Numbered from the stretch's first letter, positions 8,701 to 16,997 are shown. The stretch: 64,000 bases of DNA from Kiritimatiellia bacterium (GCA_017558005.1 JAFYWN010000023.1:1-64000), one strand, 5' to 3'. The notes: generated by a model not told the origin, from the letters alone. A program made the numbers and translations.

Positions 8701-8792
8701 AAAGAGCCCCCTCACGAAGACCCATTACGCTGCCGTTCGTGGAGACATTGGCCGCCTTACAATCAAAAGAGCCCCCACACGAAGACCCAGTA
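8701..8792. repeat. 27-bp direct repeat before marC
   Basis: Near-identical 27-bp units at 8701-8727 and 8766-8792 share AAAGAGCCCCC, CACGAAGACCCA and TA. They fall wholly inside the flavodoxin-marC spacer, 65 bp apart. They could be paired operator sites for marC or a small duplication. Confidence 0.6.
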
Positions 8793-8809
8793 ACACTGGA
8801 GCACACAGT

Positions 8810-9406
8810 ATGGACTTTACCTTCATCTATTCCACCGCGATGTTGTTGCTCATGTTGACCGACCCGTTCGGCAATTTACCGGTCTTCTTGGCAACGCTAA
8901 AGCATGTCCCCAAACATCGCCACCTCAAAATCATCTTCCGAGAAGTCTGTATCGCCTTAGTCGCGATGCTCTTGGCGCTCACCTTCGGTCACTCCTTCTT
9001 TGGGTTGCTACAGATTGAAGGGGGCACGTTAGCTATCGCAGGGGGACTCATCTTGCTCTTAACGGGCATTAAGATGGTCTTTGCCACGTTGGCTGAAACG
9101 AAGGAAGAAACGAAAGAAGAGCCCTTCATCGTGCCGATGGCCATCCCACTCATCTGCGGCCCTGGGGTGATTGCCATTCTTTCCACACTCTGTGGTAGCA
9201 TCCCGCAAGCGACCTACCTCAATTGCCTCTGCGCCTTGCTCCTCACTTGGGTAATTCAAAGCATTATTCTCTGCGCGGGCCACCGCATCGCGCGCCGTTT
9301 AGACCGTCGCGTACTCAATGCCATTGAGTCCCTCATGGGGCTTCTTCTCGTCTGCCTTGCCGTCGGCCTTCTCCTCCGAGGCATCAACCAGACCTACGGG
9401 TTATAA
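8810..9406 (+). CDS. MarC family integral membrane protein
   Basis: 198 aa, six predicted membrane segments. Hallmarks are LLLMLTDPFGNLPVFLATLK in the first helix region, GGLILLLTGIKMVFA, and VPMAIPLICGPGVIAI, the conserved P-x-x-CGPG motif of the MarC/YchE family. Length is typical (190-220 aa). The family sits in the inner membrane; its transport substrate is not established, and the old antibiotic-resistance link for MarC was not confirmed. Initiation at ATG 8810 is supported by GGAG nine bases upstream. The gene is convergent with the proteolipid-like gene; a bidirectional terminator separates them. Confidence 0.85.
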   Translation: MDFTFIYSTAMLLLMLTDPFGNLPVFLATLKHVPKHRHLKIIFREVCIALVAMLLALTFGHSFFGLLQIEGGTLAIAGGLILLLTGIKMVFATLAETKEETKEEPFIVPMAIPLICGPGVIAILSTLCGSIPQATYLNCLCALLLTWVIQSIILCAGHRIARRLDRRVLNAIESLMGLLLVCLAVGLLLRGINQTYGL

Positions 9407-9484
9407 GCGCCCCCTTTTGGCGCTTCTTCAATCTCCCCACGCCCACACTTAAAATCCGCACCTTGACGTTTGCCGTACAATACA

Positions 9485-9517
9485 AAAAAGAGACCGAGCA
9501 CCTCGGTCTCTTTTTTT
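9485..9517. terminator. Bidirectional terminator between convergent genes
   Basis: A 13-bp stem with a 3-nt loop, flanked by A-run and T-run, so it can stop transcripts from both the MarC gene and the opposite-strand proteolipid-like gene. Confidence 0.9.
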
Positions 9518-9546
9518 GTATTTCTGCGAAGAGAGGGGCACATGGG

Positions 9547-9984
9547 TTAAGCGAAGATGAGCGTAAACACCATCGCCGCAATCGCCACCACTTCAATCAG
9601 AAACAACCCCAATAACCGCAGGGGCAGCTTTGCCGAAATTACCGCAAGCGTATCGGTCTCGGATGCTTTCGCAAAGCGCGAAGCGAGCAATCCCTGTACG
9701 ATGGCCACCACCGCAAAGAGCACGCCTGTCACCATCATCACATTGGGAGAGACCTCTGCCTTCTGCGCAACGCCAATACTCACAATCACTGCATAAAACA
9801 TCTTGACGACAGGCGTACAGAGAAAAATGAAGCCACCGAAAAGAACAGACAAGATCACATTTGCGCCATCCTGCTCATTTTTCTTCGCTTGTAACAAACG
9901 AATCGCTTCAAGGGTTGCCGCCAACATACCGATGAAAACGCCACCGCCCGTCAAGAGCAACAACATTGAAATCGGGTTATCCAT
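9547..9984 (-). CDS. Orphan V-type ATPase proteolipid (subunit K)-like protein
   Basis: 145 aa, four hydrophobic segments arranged as two hairpins. By eye it lines up along its length with the subunit K gene at 56142-56600: the segment FLCTPVVKMFYAVIV with APITQTLYGMILM, AIVQGLLAS with AIFQGRAGG, and the C-terminal LFLIEVVAIAAMVFTLI with LGIVETTAIFVMVFTLI. The ion-binding Glu (131) and Gln (97) are kept, but the Thr-Gln pair is Val-Lys here. A good GGAGG site lies seven bases before the ATG. No other ATPase gene is nearby. It may be an alternative ring subunit, an assembly factor, or a duplicated gene gaining a new role. Confidence 0.6.
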   Translation of the reverse strand: MDNPISMLLLLTGGGVFIGMLAATLEAIRLLQAKKNEQDGANVILSVLFGGFIFLCTPVVKMFYAVIVSIGVAQKAEVSPNVMMVTGVLFAVVAIVQGLLASRFAKASETDTLAVISAKLPLRLLGLFLIEVVAIAAMVFTLIFA

Positions 9985-10151
9985 ACTTTACCTCCAATTT
10001 ATTTCAAAACAAACGCGAAAACGCAGAAAATGCAACGACTAACAGAGCGCCGATTAAAGGCACCAAAACGCAGGTCTAAGGTTAGAAGAAAAACCGTTCT
10101 TGGCGAAGGCTGACCACCCTACGAACAAACACGGGGCTAAAGCGAAAAGAA

Positions 10152-10184
10152 AACCCTCACACGCTAAGTAAGGGTGTGAGGGTT
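10152..10184 (-). terminator. Terminator after DEAD-box helicase
   Basis: An 11-bp perfect stem (10152-10162 with 10174-10184) followed on the minus strand by a T-rich stretch, starting five bases after the helicase stop codon. Confidence 0.85.
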
Positions 10185-10188
10185 CGTC

Positions 10189-12459
10189 TTACTGACCAGG
10201 CGTCCATTCATCCGCGATGGGGCCACGGGCGCCAGGCGTATAGATTGGCCGCGCAGTAATGGGGGCCGCGTGATGACTTTCAGATCCATCTCGCGGACCA
10301 TCTGCCTGCGTGCGAGCAAAACGTTGCGCCACAGGCTTATTGGAACGCGGCGCCTTTGGCGCATCCGGCTCCTTGCGTTGGCGCTTTTGGCCGTGCGGCT
10401 TAAAACGCGGTTCACGTTCGGGACGGACCGACTTCTGAGCCTTCGGCGCGGGCTTTGCCTTCTGAGGCGCAGGGGCTTTGGGCTGTTCCTCTGCCTTTTC
10501 AGCCTTCACTTCGTGTTTTGCCTCGGTGGCTTCTGGCTTCACTTCCACGGGTTCAACCACGGGTGCAGCCTCTTCCTTCACCTCGTTTTCAACCGCAGGG
10601 GTCTCCACAGGCGCAGGCGTTTCGGCAGGTTCTGCCACCACAGGGGTTGCTTCCACTGCCACGACGGGCACTTCTTCCTGGGTTACGGGTGCCTCTTCCT
10701 GCGCAGGTACTTCTGCAACTTCCGCAGGCGCTTCAGCTACAGGCTGGGCGAGGTCGTCATTACGTTCACCACGTTCGTGGCGACGCTGACGCTTTTCACG
10801 CGCTTGCAACGGCGGCAATTCAGCATACATCCACTCTTCAGGCATCGAGCACTTGAGCGGTTCATTGATGTACGCTTCAATATCCGGAATAGCAAAGCTT
10901 TCGTTTTCATCTGCGAAGGAAATCGCAGTGCCCGTATTGCCCGCACGGCCCGTACGGCCGATACGATGGACGTAATCCTCGGGCTCATAGGGGAAGTCGT
11001 AGTTCACCACGAAGGCAATGTCATCCACATGAATACCGCGACCTGCGACATCGGTGGCCACCACCGTACGAATGCTTCCTGCGCGAAAAGCTTCCAAAAT
11101 CTTCAGACGCTTCACCTGGTTCACATCGCCCGAGAGCATATCGCAGGGAATACCGCGGCGACGAAGATTTTCGCAAACGCGTTCAGTCGTGAATTTACGG
11201 TTGCAGAAGATGATGGTACGAGCACCTGGATACTTCGCCAAGTGGTTATAGAGAAGCGTAAACTTCTCTTCCGAACGAGCGATATAGACAATCTGACGGA
11301 CCGTATCGGTGGCCAAACTCTCTGCTTCAATTTCCACGCGCACGGGATCACGCATCCACATCGCCGCGAGATTCATCACGGTTTCGTTCAACGTGGCCGA
11401 GTACAACATTGTGCAACGGTGATCACGATCAGGCAGACGATTCACAATCGAGCGCACATCGGGAATGAAGCCCATGTCCAGCATGCGGTCTGCCTCGTCA
11501 ATCACGAGCGTATCGACCTGACGCAAATCCACAATGTGATTCCGCACAAAGTCAATCAAACGACCCGGCGTAGCCACCAATAAATCCACAGGCGCATCTT
11601 CAAGTTCGCGACGCTGGCGATTGTAATCCATGCCACCATACACTGCGAGCGAACGCACATCCCCGCAGTAACGACCGAGAGCTTCTGCATCCTTGCAAAT
11701 CTGAATCACCAATTCACGCGTCGGCGCCAAAATTAATGCGCGTGGTGTGCCAGGCTTCAAATTACGCTTCTCAGGTGTCCGCAGATAACGCGTCAACACA
11801 GCAATCAAAAAGGCGGCAGTCTTACCCGTGCCCGTCTGCGCACGACCCGCCACATTCTTTCCTGCTAAAGAAAATTCCAACGACTGCGCCTGAATCGGCG
11901 TGCAGTACTGAAACTCCAAATCTGCCACTGCATGCAGAATCTCGCTGGGCAGATTAAAATCGACAAAGCGTTTCTTGCCCTCAGCTTCAGGCACATCATA
12001 CGAAGCAGGATCCCACGCTGCGTGTGCCGCGGCGTAGGCCTTCAACTGCTCCTTCGTGAAAGCACCGCCAGGACGATCCATCCCATCGGGCGTGTGCATC
12101 TGCGGTAGACGACGCTCCTTGCGTTCGCCTCCACGCTGATTTCCCTCACGATTCCGACGATTTTCCTGACGACGCGACTTCTGCGCACCGCCCTGTTCAC
12201 CCTCAGTACGAGGCTGATGATCACGGCGACGATGCTGTTCATCACGCGGTTTGCGATGCTGACGATCACGATTTTCTTCGCGATTCGTCCCACCCTCACC
12301 CGGACGCGCCGTACGCGAACGGTTAGGTCCACGGTTATCACGGCGATGATCGCGACGACGACCTCCGGAATCCTTTCCGGAAGCCTGCTTTTTTGACGGC
12401 TGATCTGCCTTCGGCTTTGAGAATCCGAGGACAGACTTAATTTTTGAAAGAAGACCCAT
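10189..12459 (-). CDS. DEAD-box RNA helicase with long basic N- and Ala/Pro/Glu-rich C-tails
   Basis: 756 aa, much longer than the ~400-aa helicase core. Residues 1-120 are dominated by Arg, Asp, Glu and Gly, a disordered RNA-binding-type tail. The core begins with a Q motif (FVDFNLP, CTPIQ), then Walker A GRAQTGTGKT at 205-214, PTREL near 247-251, TPGR near 297-300, the Walker B box DEAD at 321-324, SAT at 354-356, and HRIGRTGRAG in the second RecA lobe. From about 570 on there is an Ala/Pro/Glu/Val tail, then Lys-rich sequence ending in basic residues. It best resembles the RhlE/RhlB group acting in RNA decay or ribosome assembly. Low-complexity tails suggest condensate-type RNA binding, by inference. 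Monocistronic with its own terminator. Confidence 0.9.
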   Translation of the reverse strand: MGLLSKIKSVLGFSKPKADQPSKKQASGKDSGGRRRDHRRDNRGPNRSRTARPGEGGTNREENRDRQHRKPRDEQHRRRDHQPRTEGEQGGAQKSRRQENRRNREGNQRGGERKERRLPQMHTPDGMDRPGGAFTKEQLKAYAAAHAAWDPASYDVPEAEGKKRFVDFNLPSEILHAVADLEFQYCTPIQAQSLEFSLAGKNVAGRAQTGTGKTAAFLIAVLTRYLRTPEKRNLKPGTPRALILAPTRELVIQICKDAEALGRYCGDVRSLAVYGGMDYNRQRRELEDAPVDLLVATPGRLIDFVRNHIVDLRQVDTLVIDEADRMLDMGFIPDVRSIVNRLPDRDHRCTMLYSATLNETVMNLAAMWMRDPVRVEIEAESLATDTVRQIVYIARSEEKFTLLYNHLAKYPGARTIIFCNRKFTTERVCENLRRRGIPCDMLSGDVNQVKRLKILEAFRAGSIRTVVATDVAGRGIHVDDIAFVVNYDFPYEPEDYVHRIGRTGRAGNTGTAISFADENESFAIPDIEAYINEPLKCSMPEEWMYAELPPLQAREKRQRRHERGERNDDLAQPVAEAPAEVAEVPAQEEAPVTQEEVPVVAVEATPVVAEPAETPAPVETPAVENEVKEEAAPVVEPVEVKPEATEAKHEVKAEKAEEQPKAPAPQKAKPAPKAQKSVRPEREPRFKPHGQKRQRKEPDAPKAPRSNKPVAQRFARTQADGPRDGSESHHAAPITARPIYTPGARGPIADEWTPGQ

Positions 12460-12546
12460 AAGGCGGCGTCCTCCCTATAAAAACGTTGAAATCCAGGCTT
12501 AGGCAGCGTCAAGCTCCCCGAAACTCCCAGATTGAGAGCGAAAGAA

Positions 12547-12577
12547 GGGCGGCGTCCTCTGCAGAAGACGTCCGCCC
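12547..12577 (-). terminator. Terminator after rpsI
   Basis: A long GC-rich hairpin followed by TTCTTTC on the minus strand. A second compact hairpin (TGCGGGG/CCCCGCA) lies at 12591-12610. Both fall between the S9 gene and the helicase gene. Confidence 0.65.
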
Positions 12578-12619
12578 CCTTCGGAAATCGTTGCGGGGAA
12601 AGACCCCGCACGACAGTAA

Positions 12620-13012
12620 TTAGCGCTTCGAGAACTGGAAGCGAGCACGGGCGCCACGCTGACCGGGCTTTTTACGTTCCTTCATGCGGGAATCGCGCGT
12701 CAAGCAACCGGCCTTCTTGAGCACTTCGCGGTAGCTGGCATCCATCGCGCAGAGAGCGCGAGAGAGCGCATGACGCATAGCGCCAGCCTGACCAGCGATG
12801 CCGCCGCCCTTAGCGGAGACGAGCACGTCATACTTGCCGACCAAATCGGTCATAGCGAAGGGCTGATTGATGTAAGCGCGGAGCGATTCGCTGGGAATGT
12901 AACGTTCCACATCGACGCCATTGACGGTCCACTTACCGCTACCAGCGATCAGACGCACGTGAGCGACTGCGGTTTTACGGCGACCGGTACCTTTGGTGAG
13001 TTCGTTAGCCAT
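12620..13012 (-). CDS. rpsI: Small ribosomal subunit protein uS9
   Basis: 130 aa, the normal bacterial length. The N-terminal GTGRRKTAVAHVRL, central GGGIAGQAGAMRHALSRAL and the conserved C-terminus ending in RARFQFSKR are unmistakable S9. The C-terminal Lys-Arg tail reaches the P-site tRNA in known ribosomes. It lies 26 bp downstream of rplM, the universal rplM-rpsI pair, and is followed by hairpin terminators. An AAAGGA-type site lies just before the ATG. Confidence 0.98.
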   Translation of the reverse strand: MANELTKGTGRRKTAVAHVRLIAGSGKWTVNGVDVERYIPSESLRAYINQPFAMTDLVGKYDVLVSAKGGGIAGQAGAMRHALSRALCAMDASYREVLKKAGCLTRDSRMKERKKPGQRGARARFQFSKR

Positions 13013-13038
13013 TTGTGGTAAATCCTTTCGAAGACTAA

Positions 13039-13473
13039 TCAGATGCTGAGCGTTTCGGGCTTCTGAGCCGCGTGCGGGTGTTCGGCACCAGCATAGACTT
13101 TCAAGCGAGTCATGCGGATGTCGGCGGTGTTATTCTTCGGAAGCATGCCCCACACAGCGTCAGAGATGAGGCGGGTGGGATTCTTTTCACGGATCACGTT
13201 CGCCGGGGTCTTGGAGAGACCGCCACGCCAACCGGTGAAGTCCACATAGAGCTTCTGGTCATTCTTCTTACCCGTGAGCGCCACTTTCTGTGCGTTGATC
13301 ACGATCACGAATGCACCGGTGTCCACAGAGGGAGCGAAATCGGCTTTGTCTTTGCCACGGAGCACGTTAGCAACCTTAACTGCCAAACGGCCGAGGGGCT
13401 TATCTGCTGCATCGACAATGTACCACTTGCGGTTGTCGTTGCTGGGCAACTCAGGAAGAGTCGTCTTTGTCAT
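13039..13473 (-). CDS. rplM: Large ribosomal subunit protein uL13
   Basis: 144 aa from the ATG at 13473; a TTG further upstream (13500) would add nine residues with no support. WYIVDAADKPLGRLAVKVAN, the GKDKADFAPSVDTGAFVIVI region (split), and AVWGMLPKN are typical L13 features. It is an early-assembling 50S protein. First gene of the rplM-rpsI operon. A TTGACA box (13598-13603, minus strand) lies about 125 bp upstream, but the matching -10 is weak. Confidence 0.97.
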   Translation of the reverse strand: MTKTTLPELPSNDNRKWYIVDAADKPLGRLAVKVANVLRGKDKADFAPSVDTGAFVIVINAQKVALTGKKNDQKLYVDFTGWRGGLSKTPANVIREKNPTRLISDAVWGMLPKNNTADIRMTRLKVYAGAEHPHAAQKPETLSI

Positions 13474-13719
13474 GTTTTGTACCCTGTCTTTCTTTAACAA
13501 GCGGCCCCGCTCAGTACGCCTTCAACGGTCCGGCGTCCGGGAGCCTCATTTGCGCGGATTCTGCCGGGACAAAGCATCAGGGAGTTGGTACGTACTTTGT
13601 CAATTCCGCACATAAGTCCATATAAAATAACACAAACCGCCACACAAATACAAGCAAAAAATACCCTCCCCTATAAGAAAAGTACGTAGAAGAGGACCTT
13701 TTACCCCATTTAATGCGCA

Positions 13720-14418
13720 TTACTCTTTCGGCAATCGACGACGCGGATGACGAAAATGCCACCGTTGCGCCTCAGGAATTGAATGCGATGCAGGCAGATG
13801 AAATTTAAACCGCATCGCCACCAAACGAATGAGCACCACCAATGCTGAAACAATCCAAAAACGCCCCAAATAGTCCACACTCGGCACAAATTTCCAAAGC
13901 CCAACAAAGACCACCCCGCCCAAAAGTGCCGCCGTAGCATAAAAATCACTGCGCAAAACCGCCGGAATACGCATCACCAAAACATCACGAATCACACCGC
14001 CGCCCACCGCAGTCATCACCCCACACAGAACCGTTGCCGCGCGTCCACACCCATAAAGCGCCGCCTTTTCGCATCCAATTGCTGTAAATACGCCGAGCCC
14101 CACGGCATCTAAAATCGGAATTACATTCCAGCGCACACTCAAGCGCGGTGCCACAAAAAATGAAATGGACGCCACCAAGACACAAATCACCAAGTAACGC
14201 CCATCCTCAAAGGCCGCCACAGGCGTCGCCCCGATCGTGGCATCACGCATGATTCCTCCGCCCACACCCACCGCGCAGGCCAAGACACACACGCCCAAAA
14301 AGTCCAAATGACGCCGAAACCCTCGCAACGCCCCTGTAATTGCAAAGATTGCCGTACCAAAAAGGTCCAGCCCAAAAATCACCATCTCTTGATGTTCAGT
14401 CAGAAACGAGAGTCCCAT
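13720..14418 (-). CDS. TRIC-type (UPF0126/YicG) cation channel family membrane protein
   Basis: 232 aa from ATG 14418, chosen because AAGGTGAGG lies seven or so bases upstream and the first helix then starts at once. Two repeats of the UPF0126 domain are clear: FAITGALRGFRR with GVGGGIMRDATIG in the first half, and DAVGLGVFTAIGCEKA with AVGGGVIRDVLVMRIPAVL in the second. About seven hydrophobic helices are visible. Structural work shows prokaryotic TRIC homologues form trimeric K+/Na+ permeable channels; the physiological job is unclear. The C-terminus is His/Arg-rich. It reads away from the gene-free region carrying the first 483-bp element, so a promoter in that element could also feed it. 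Confidence 0.85.
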   Translation of the reverse strand: MGLSFLTEHQEMVIFGLDLFGTAIFAITGALRGFRRHLDFLGVCVLACAVGVGGGIMRDATIGATPVAAFEDGRYLVICVLVASISFFVAPRLSVRWNVIPILDAVGLGVFTAIGCEKAALYGCGRAATVLCGVMTAVGGGVIRDVLVMRIPAVLRSDFYATAALLGGVVFVGLWKFVPSVDYLGRFWIVSALVVLIRLVAMRFKFHLPASHSIPEAQRWHFRHPRRRLPKE

Positions 14419-14443
14419 CGCCACCTCACCTTCCTTTCCACCA

Positions 14444-14472
14444 ATTATAACACGTCCCCAAACCTCCCCCAA
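14444..14472 (-). promoter_or_regulatory. Promoter of TRIC-type channel gene
   Basis: On the minus strand TTGGGG (14472-14467), a 17-bp spacer and TATAAT (14449-14444), 25 bp before the start codon at 14418. Confidence 0.6.
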
Positions 14473-14607
14473 AGACACTTTTCCCGCTTTTCTCCACCCC
14501 TATTCACCTGTATCCAAGAAACATAACCCTAAATGCATCCGCCAACCGAGAACGAATTAGGTGACGACCCTCTTAACCAGTGCCGTCTTCTTCTCACATA
14601 CACTAAA

Positions 14608-14636
14608 AGTGTAGCAAAACGGGGACAAGTAGTCAA
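14608..14636 (-). promoter_or_regulatory. Outward promoter at the end of element copy 1
   Basis: On the minus strand TTGACT (14636-14631), 17-bp spacer, TACACT (14613-14608) preceded by TGC. It points towards the TRIC-channel gene, about 185 bp away. Confidence 0.6.
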
Positions 14637-14654
14637 CTCTACCGACCCAGGTAA

Positions 14655-14790
14655 GCGAAAATTTTGCGATAAGTAGGCGAAATTTCCACTTGAAAATCGG
14701 CGACTTTGGTCACCCAATTTCGCTGACTTTGCTCACCGATTTCGCTGATATTGCTCGCCAATTTCGCTGATATTGACCCGAAATTGCTTC
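14655..14790. repeat. Iteron-like repeats in element copy 1
   Basis: Three to five degenerate, closely spaced units of about 22 bp with the core AATTTCGCTGATATTGCTC are visible between 14655 and 14790. The same kind of repeats occurs in copy 2. Confidence 0.65.
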
Positions 14791-15194
14791 AGCTTTCCCC
14801 CAAAAAGCTGCTACCTGTTGATAACTTTTCTAGCACCTCTACCCCAAATTTTCGCAAGGAAGCCGCTGTAGCGGAGTTGATTTGCCCCTATTTTTGCTTT
14901 ATCTCTTTATTTATCAAGGAGTTATGCAGTTTTTGCAAAGTTGAGCAAAAGTGCCTAAAATCCGCCGACGTGCCAAGAAAAAATCAAAAAACTGCGTCGA
15001 AAAAGGTGAATTGTTGATAACTTGTTGATAACTCAAAAAAGTTTTCAACAGGCGAAATTTCGCTGAAAAAATGAAAAAAGTGACAAACCTGCGCACGAGA
15101 GTTTAAAGGGACAAAAGAGACGGACGAGACGAAAGGGATGAACGGAGAAAAGAAAGAAAAGGATAAAAAGGATGGAAAGAATGGAAGGGATGAT

Positions 15195-15511
15195 GTGGGG
15201 GCAACGCCGCCCCCACACCCCGCGGCAGGACTGAGTCCTGCACGCTACGCATCCTAACGGATGCTTTTTGGTGCTCACGGAAAAGGAAGGCGAGTCCGTA
15301 GGACGAGCACGGGGTGGAGCGTACCACGCTCCCGCGGGTGCAGGGGTGCGACCCCCTGCCTTGGGGGGCGCGGGGGCGAAGCAGCCCCCACCTCTTCCAC
15401 ATCGTCTTTAGTGCTCCTGCTTTTCTCCGTCTTTACAGGCGAGTCCGTAGGACGAGCACGGGGTGGAGCGTACCACGCTCCCGCGGGGCGTGGGGCTGCG
15501 CAAGCCCCACA
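15195..15511. repeat. GC-rich hairpin repeats with a 51-bp direct repeat
   Basis: Two identical 51-bp units at 15288-15338 and 15437-15487 contain the palindrome GGAGCGTACCACGCTCC. They alternate with strong hairpins at 15195-15216 (GTGGGGGC/GCCCCCAC), 15225-15241, 15249-15264, about 15340-15360, about 15368-15391 and about 15490-15511. The whole block lies in a gene-free gap and resembles REP-type palindromic intergenic repeats. Open frames over it have repetitive, unprotein-like translations. Confidence 0.75.
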
Positions 15512-15740
15512 TCATCTCTATCACTTTTATCACTTCCCTTTTTAAGTCTCCCCTCGCCATCCTGAAGCATGGGTGATTAGAAGACGGGGAGGATAACGTG
15601 GGGCTTGGTACCATTGTAAGCAGGGGCATTTTTCCCTAAGGAGGCGATTAAATTTAGGTGCAATGGTAGGAGTATTTGTGTTATTATCGTTCTCACGATT
15701 GAACTTATTATCAATTTAGAATTGAGTTTTGGAGTTTTTT

Positions 15741-16997
15741 ATGAAACAGATTCCTCGTTTGTTTACGGCACTTTGCGTTGCGACGCTTGCCTCTGTTACT
15801 GCCTTTGCGGCGCCCAACCCGAAGTGGGTCCCTGCACAGTCTGACTTTGTCATCACGATTGATGGTCTTGATGTAGCCGATCCTGCTGCAGACCAGGTGT
15901 GGAAGGATGCCTATGCAAAGATTGGCATGCCGCAGCAGAGTCCGCTTGAGACGATCAAGTTGCTTGAAGAAGAATGCCCTGGCATTACCGAAGTCTTCAA
16001 GGTGGCCTTTGGTCTCAATGATGATTTTACGGCAACGGATACGAAGTCGCTCACCTTTGCTTGCACGTTGCAGAAGGAACCTGGCGAGGATGATTTGGAT
16101 GACACCTCGGCGGTGCTCGTCCTTGAAAATCCAAAGGCAAACCTTGACACCTTGGAAGCCACACTCCGCAAGACGCTTGATGCGAAGTTGGGAGAAGGGG
16201 CACACTTCGTCCGTGAAGGCAAGTGGTTGACCCTCCGTGAAAAGAATGTTGCAGGCAAGCCTGAAAAGGGCGTGCTGGCAATCTGCCAGATTCCCGAAGG
16301 CTATTTGGTGACGCTTCAGCGCACGATGAAGGCCGTGGAGACGATTGGTTCGGACTCCTTTAAGGCAATTACGGCCGATCATCCCTTGATGAAGGCCTTT
16401 ACCCCGCGCCCGGACGGCACGCGTTTGGCAACGACTTACCTCTTGAAGGACCTCTCCGAACTCGCCACGCGCCTTTCTACGCCTGAAACACTTCAGGTTA
16501 TCAAGGCTCAGCACCCCGCAGTGCTCAAGTCCGATGCTGTAACGGTGACCTCCATCACCCGTGGCACCACCACGGACATCGCTTTGACCATCGCCACCGA
16601 AGAGCCTACCGCCGCCCAGCAGTTGCAGGAAGTCGTCCTTGGTTACAAGATGATGGCTCAGATGATGGGTCCTGCCATCCTCGGCAAGCCCGACTCGAAG
16701 ATTGTCGCCTTCATCTCCAAGATTGCTTGCACGGTTGAGGGCAATAATCTCGTGGTTAAGGCCCAAATCACCCCCGAGACCTTCATTCCCGTCCTTGAAG
16801 AAATCGCAGCGATCCAGGCTCAGCAACAGCAGATGGCCGAAGCGCTTGACCTCGATGACGAAGAAGAAGACGAAGCGGAAGAAGATTTGAGCGATGTACC
16901 TGCCATGACGAAGGAAGAAGCAGCCGCTATTTTGGATGCTTTGGACAATGACGTGGCACCTGCCACGCCTGCCGTTGGTGTACCTGCCACCAAGTAA
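15741..16997 (+). CDS. Secreted protein of unknown function with acidic C-terminal tail
   Basis: 418 aa. ATG 15741 has GGAG about six bases upstream and starts a clear signal peptide, MKQIPRLFTALCVATLASVT then AFAA, with likely cleavage near residue 24. The mature part shows no motif I can name; it alternates predicted strands and helices (FVITIDGLDV near the start, then repeated ~100-aa blocks ending in hydrophobic strands such as DIALTIAT). Residues ~373-392 are almost all Asp/Glu. Probably periplasmic or outer-membrane associated. It follows the large gene-free region and ends in its own terminator, so it is likely transcribed alone. Confidence 0.8.
   Translation: MKQIPRLFTALCVATLASVTAFAAPNPKWVPAQSDFVITIDGLDVADPAADQVWKDAYAKIGMPQQSPLETIKLLEEECPGITEVFKVAFGLNDDFTATDTKSLTFACTLQKEPGEDDLDDTSAVLVLENPKANLDTLEATLRKTLDAKLGEGAHFVREGKWLTLREKNVAGKPEKGVLAICQIPEGYLVTLQRTMKAVETIGSDSFKAITADHPLMKAFTPRPDGTRLATTYLLKDLSELATRLSTPETLQVIKAQHPAVLKSDAVTVTSITRGTTTDIALTIATEEPTAAQQLQEVVLGYKMMAQMMGPAILGKPDSKIVAFISKIACTVEGNNLVVKAQITPETFIPVLEEIAAIQAQQQQMAEALDLDDEEEDEAEEDLSDVPAMTKEEAAAILDALDNDVAPATPAVGVPATK

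Larger units (their letters stand above)
14600..15082 (-). repeat. 483-bp non-coding element, copy 1 (inverted relative to copy 2)
   Basis: This block is clearly related, along its full length, to the reverse complement of 40160-40643 (484 bp). It has no plausible gene. Shared landmarks in order: terminal palindrome ACACTAAAAGTGT, a consensus promoter pointing out of that end, 20-22-bp AATTTCGC repeats, a TTGATAAC motif, the stretch CGCAAGGAAGCCGCTGTAGC, an AT-rich middle, and a second group of GTTGATAAC motifs next to GTTTTCAACA. The rest of the gap (14479-15740) holds hairpin repeats listed separately. The element is not bounded by terminal inverted repeats or a transposase. Confidence 0.85.

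Noticed and set aside
10270-11583. Open frame of 437 codons on the plus strand
   Set aside because: Antisense shadow of the DEAD-box helicase; low-complexity Phe/Leu/Arg translation with no start signal.
14600-15082. Calling the element oriC
   Set aside because: DnaA-box-like motifs and iterons are suggestive, but there are two inverted copies and no dnaA, dnaN or parAB neighbours.
15261-15565. Open frames with Arg/Gly/Ala-rich repeats
   Set aside because: They translate the GC-rich hairpin repeats in different frames; there is no support for a protein.
15711-16826. Open frame of 371 codons on the minus strand
   Set aside because: Antisense to the secreted protein gene, which has a signal peptide and ribosome binding site.
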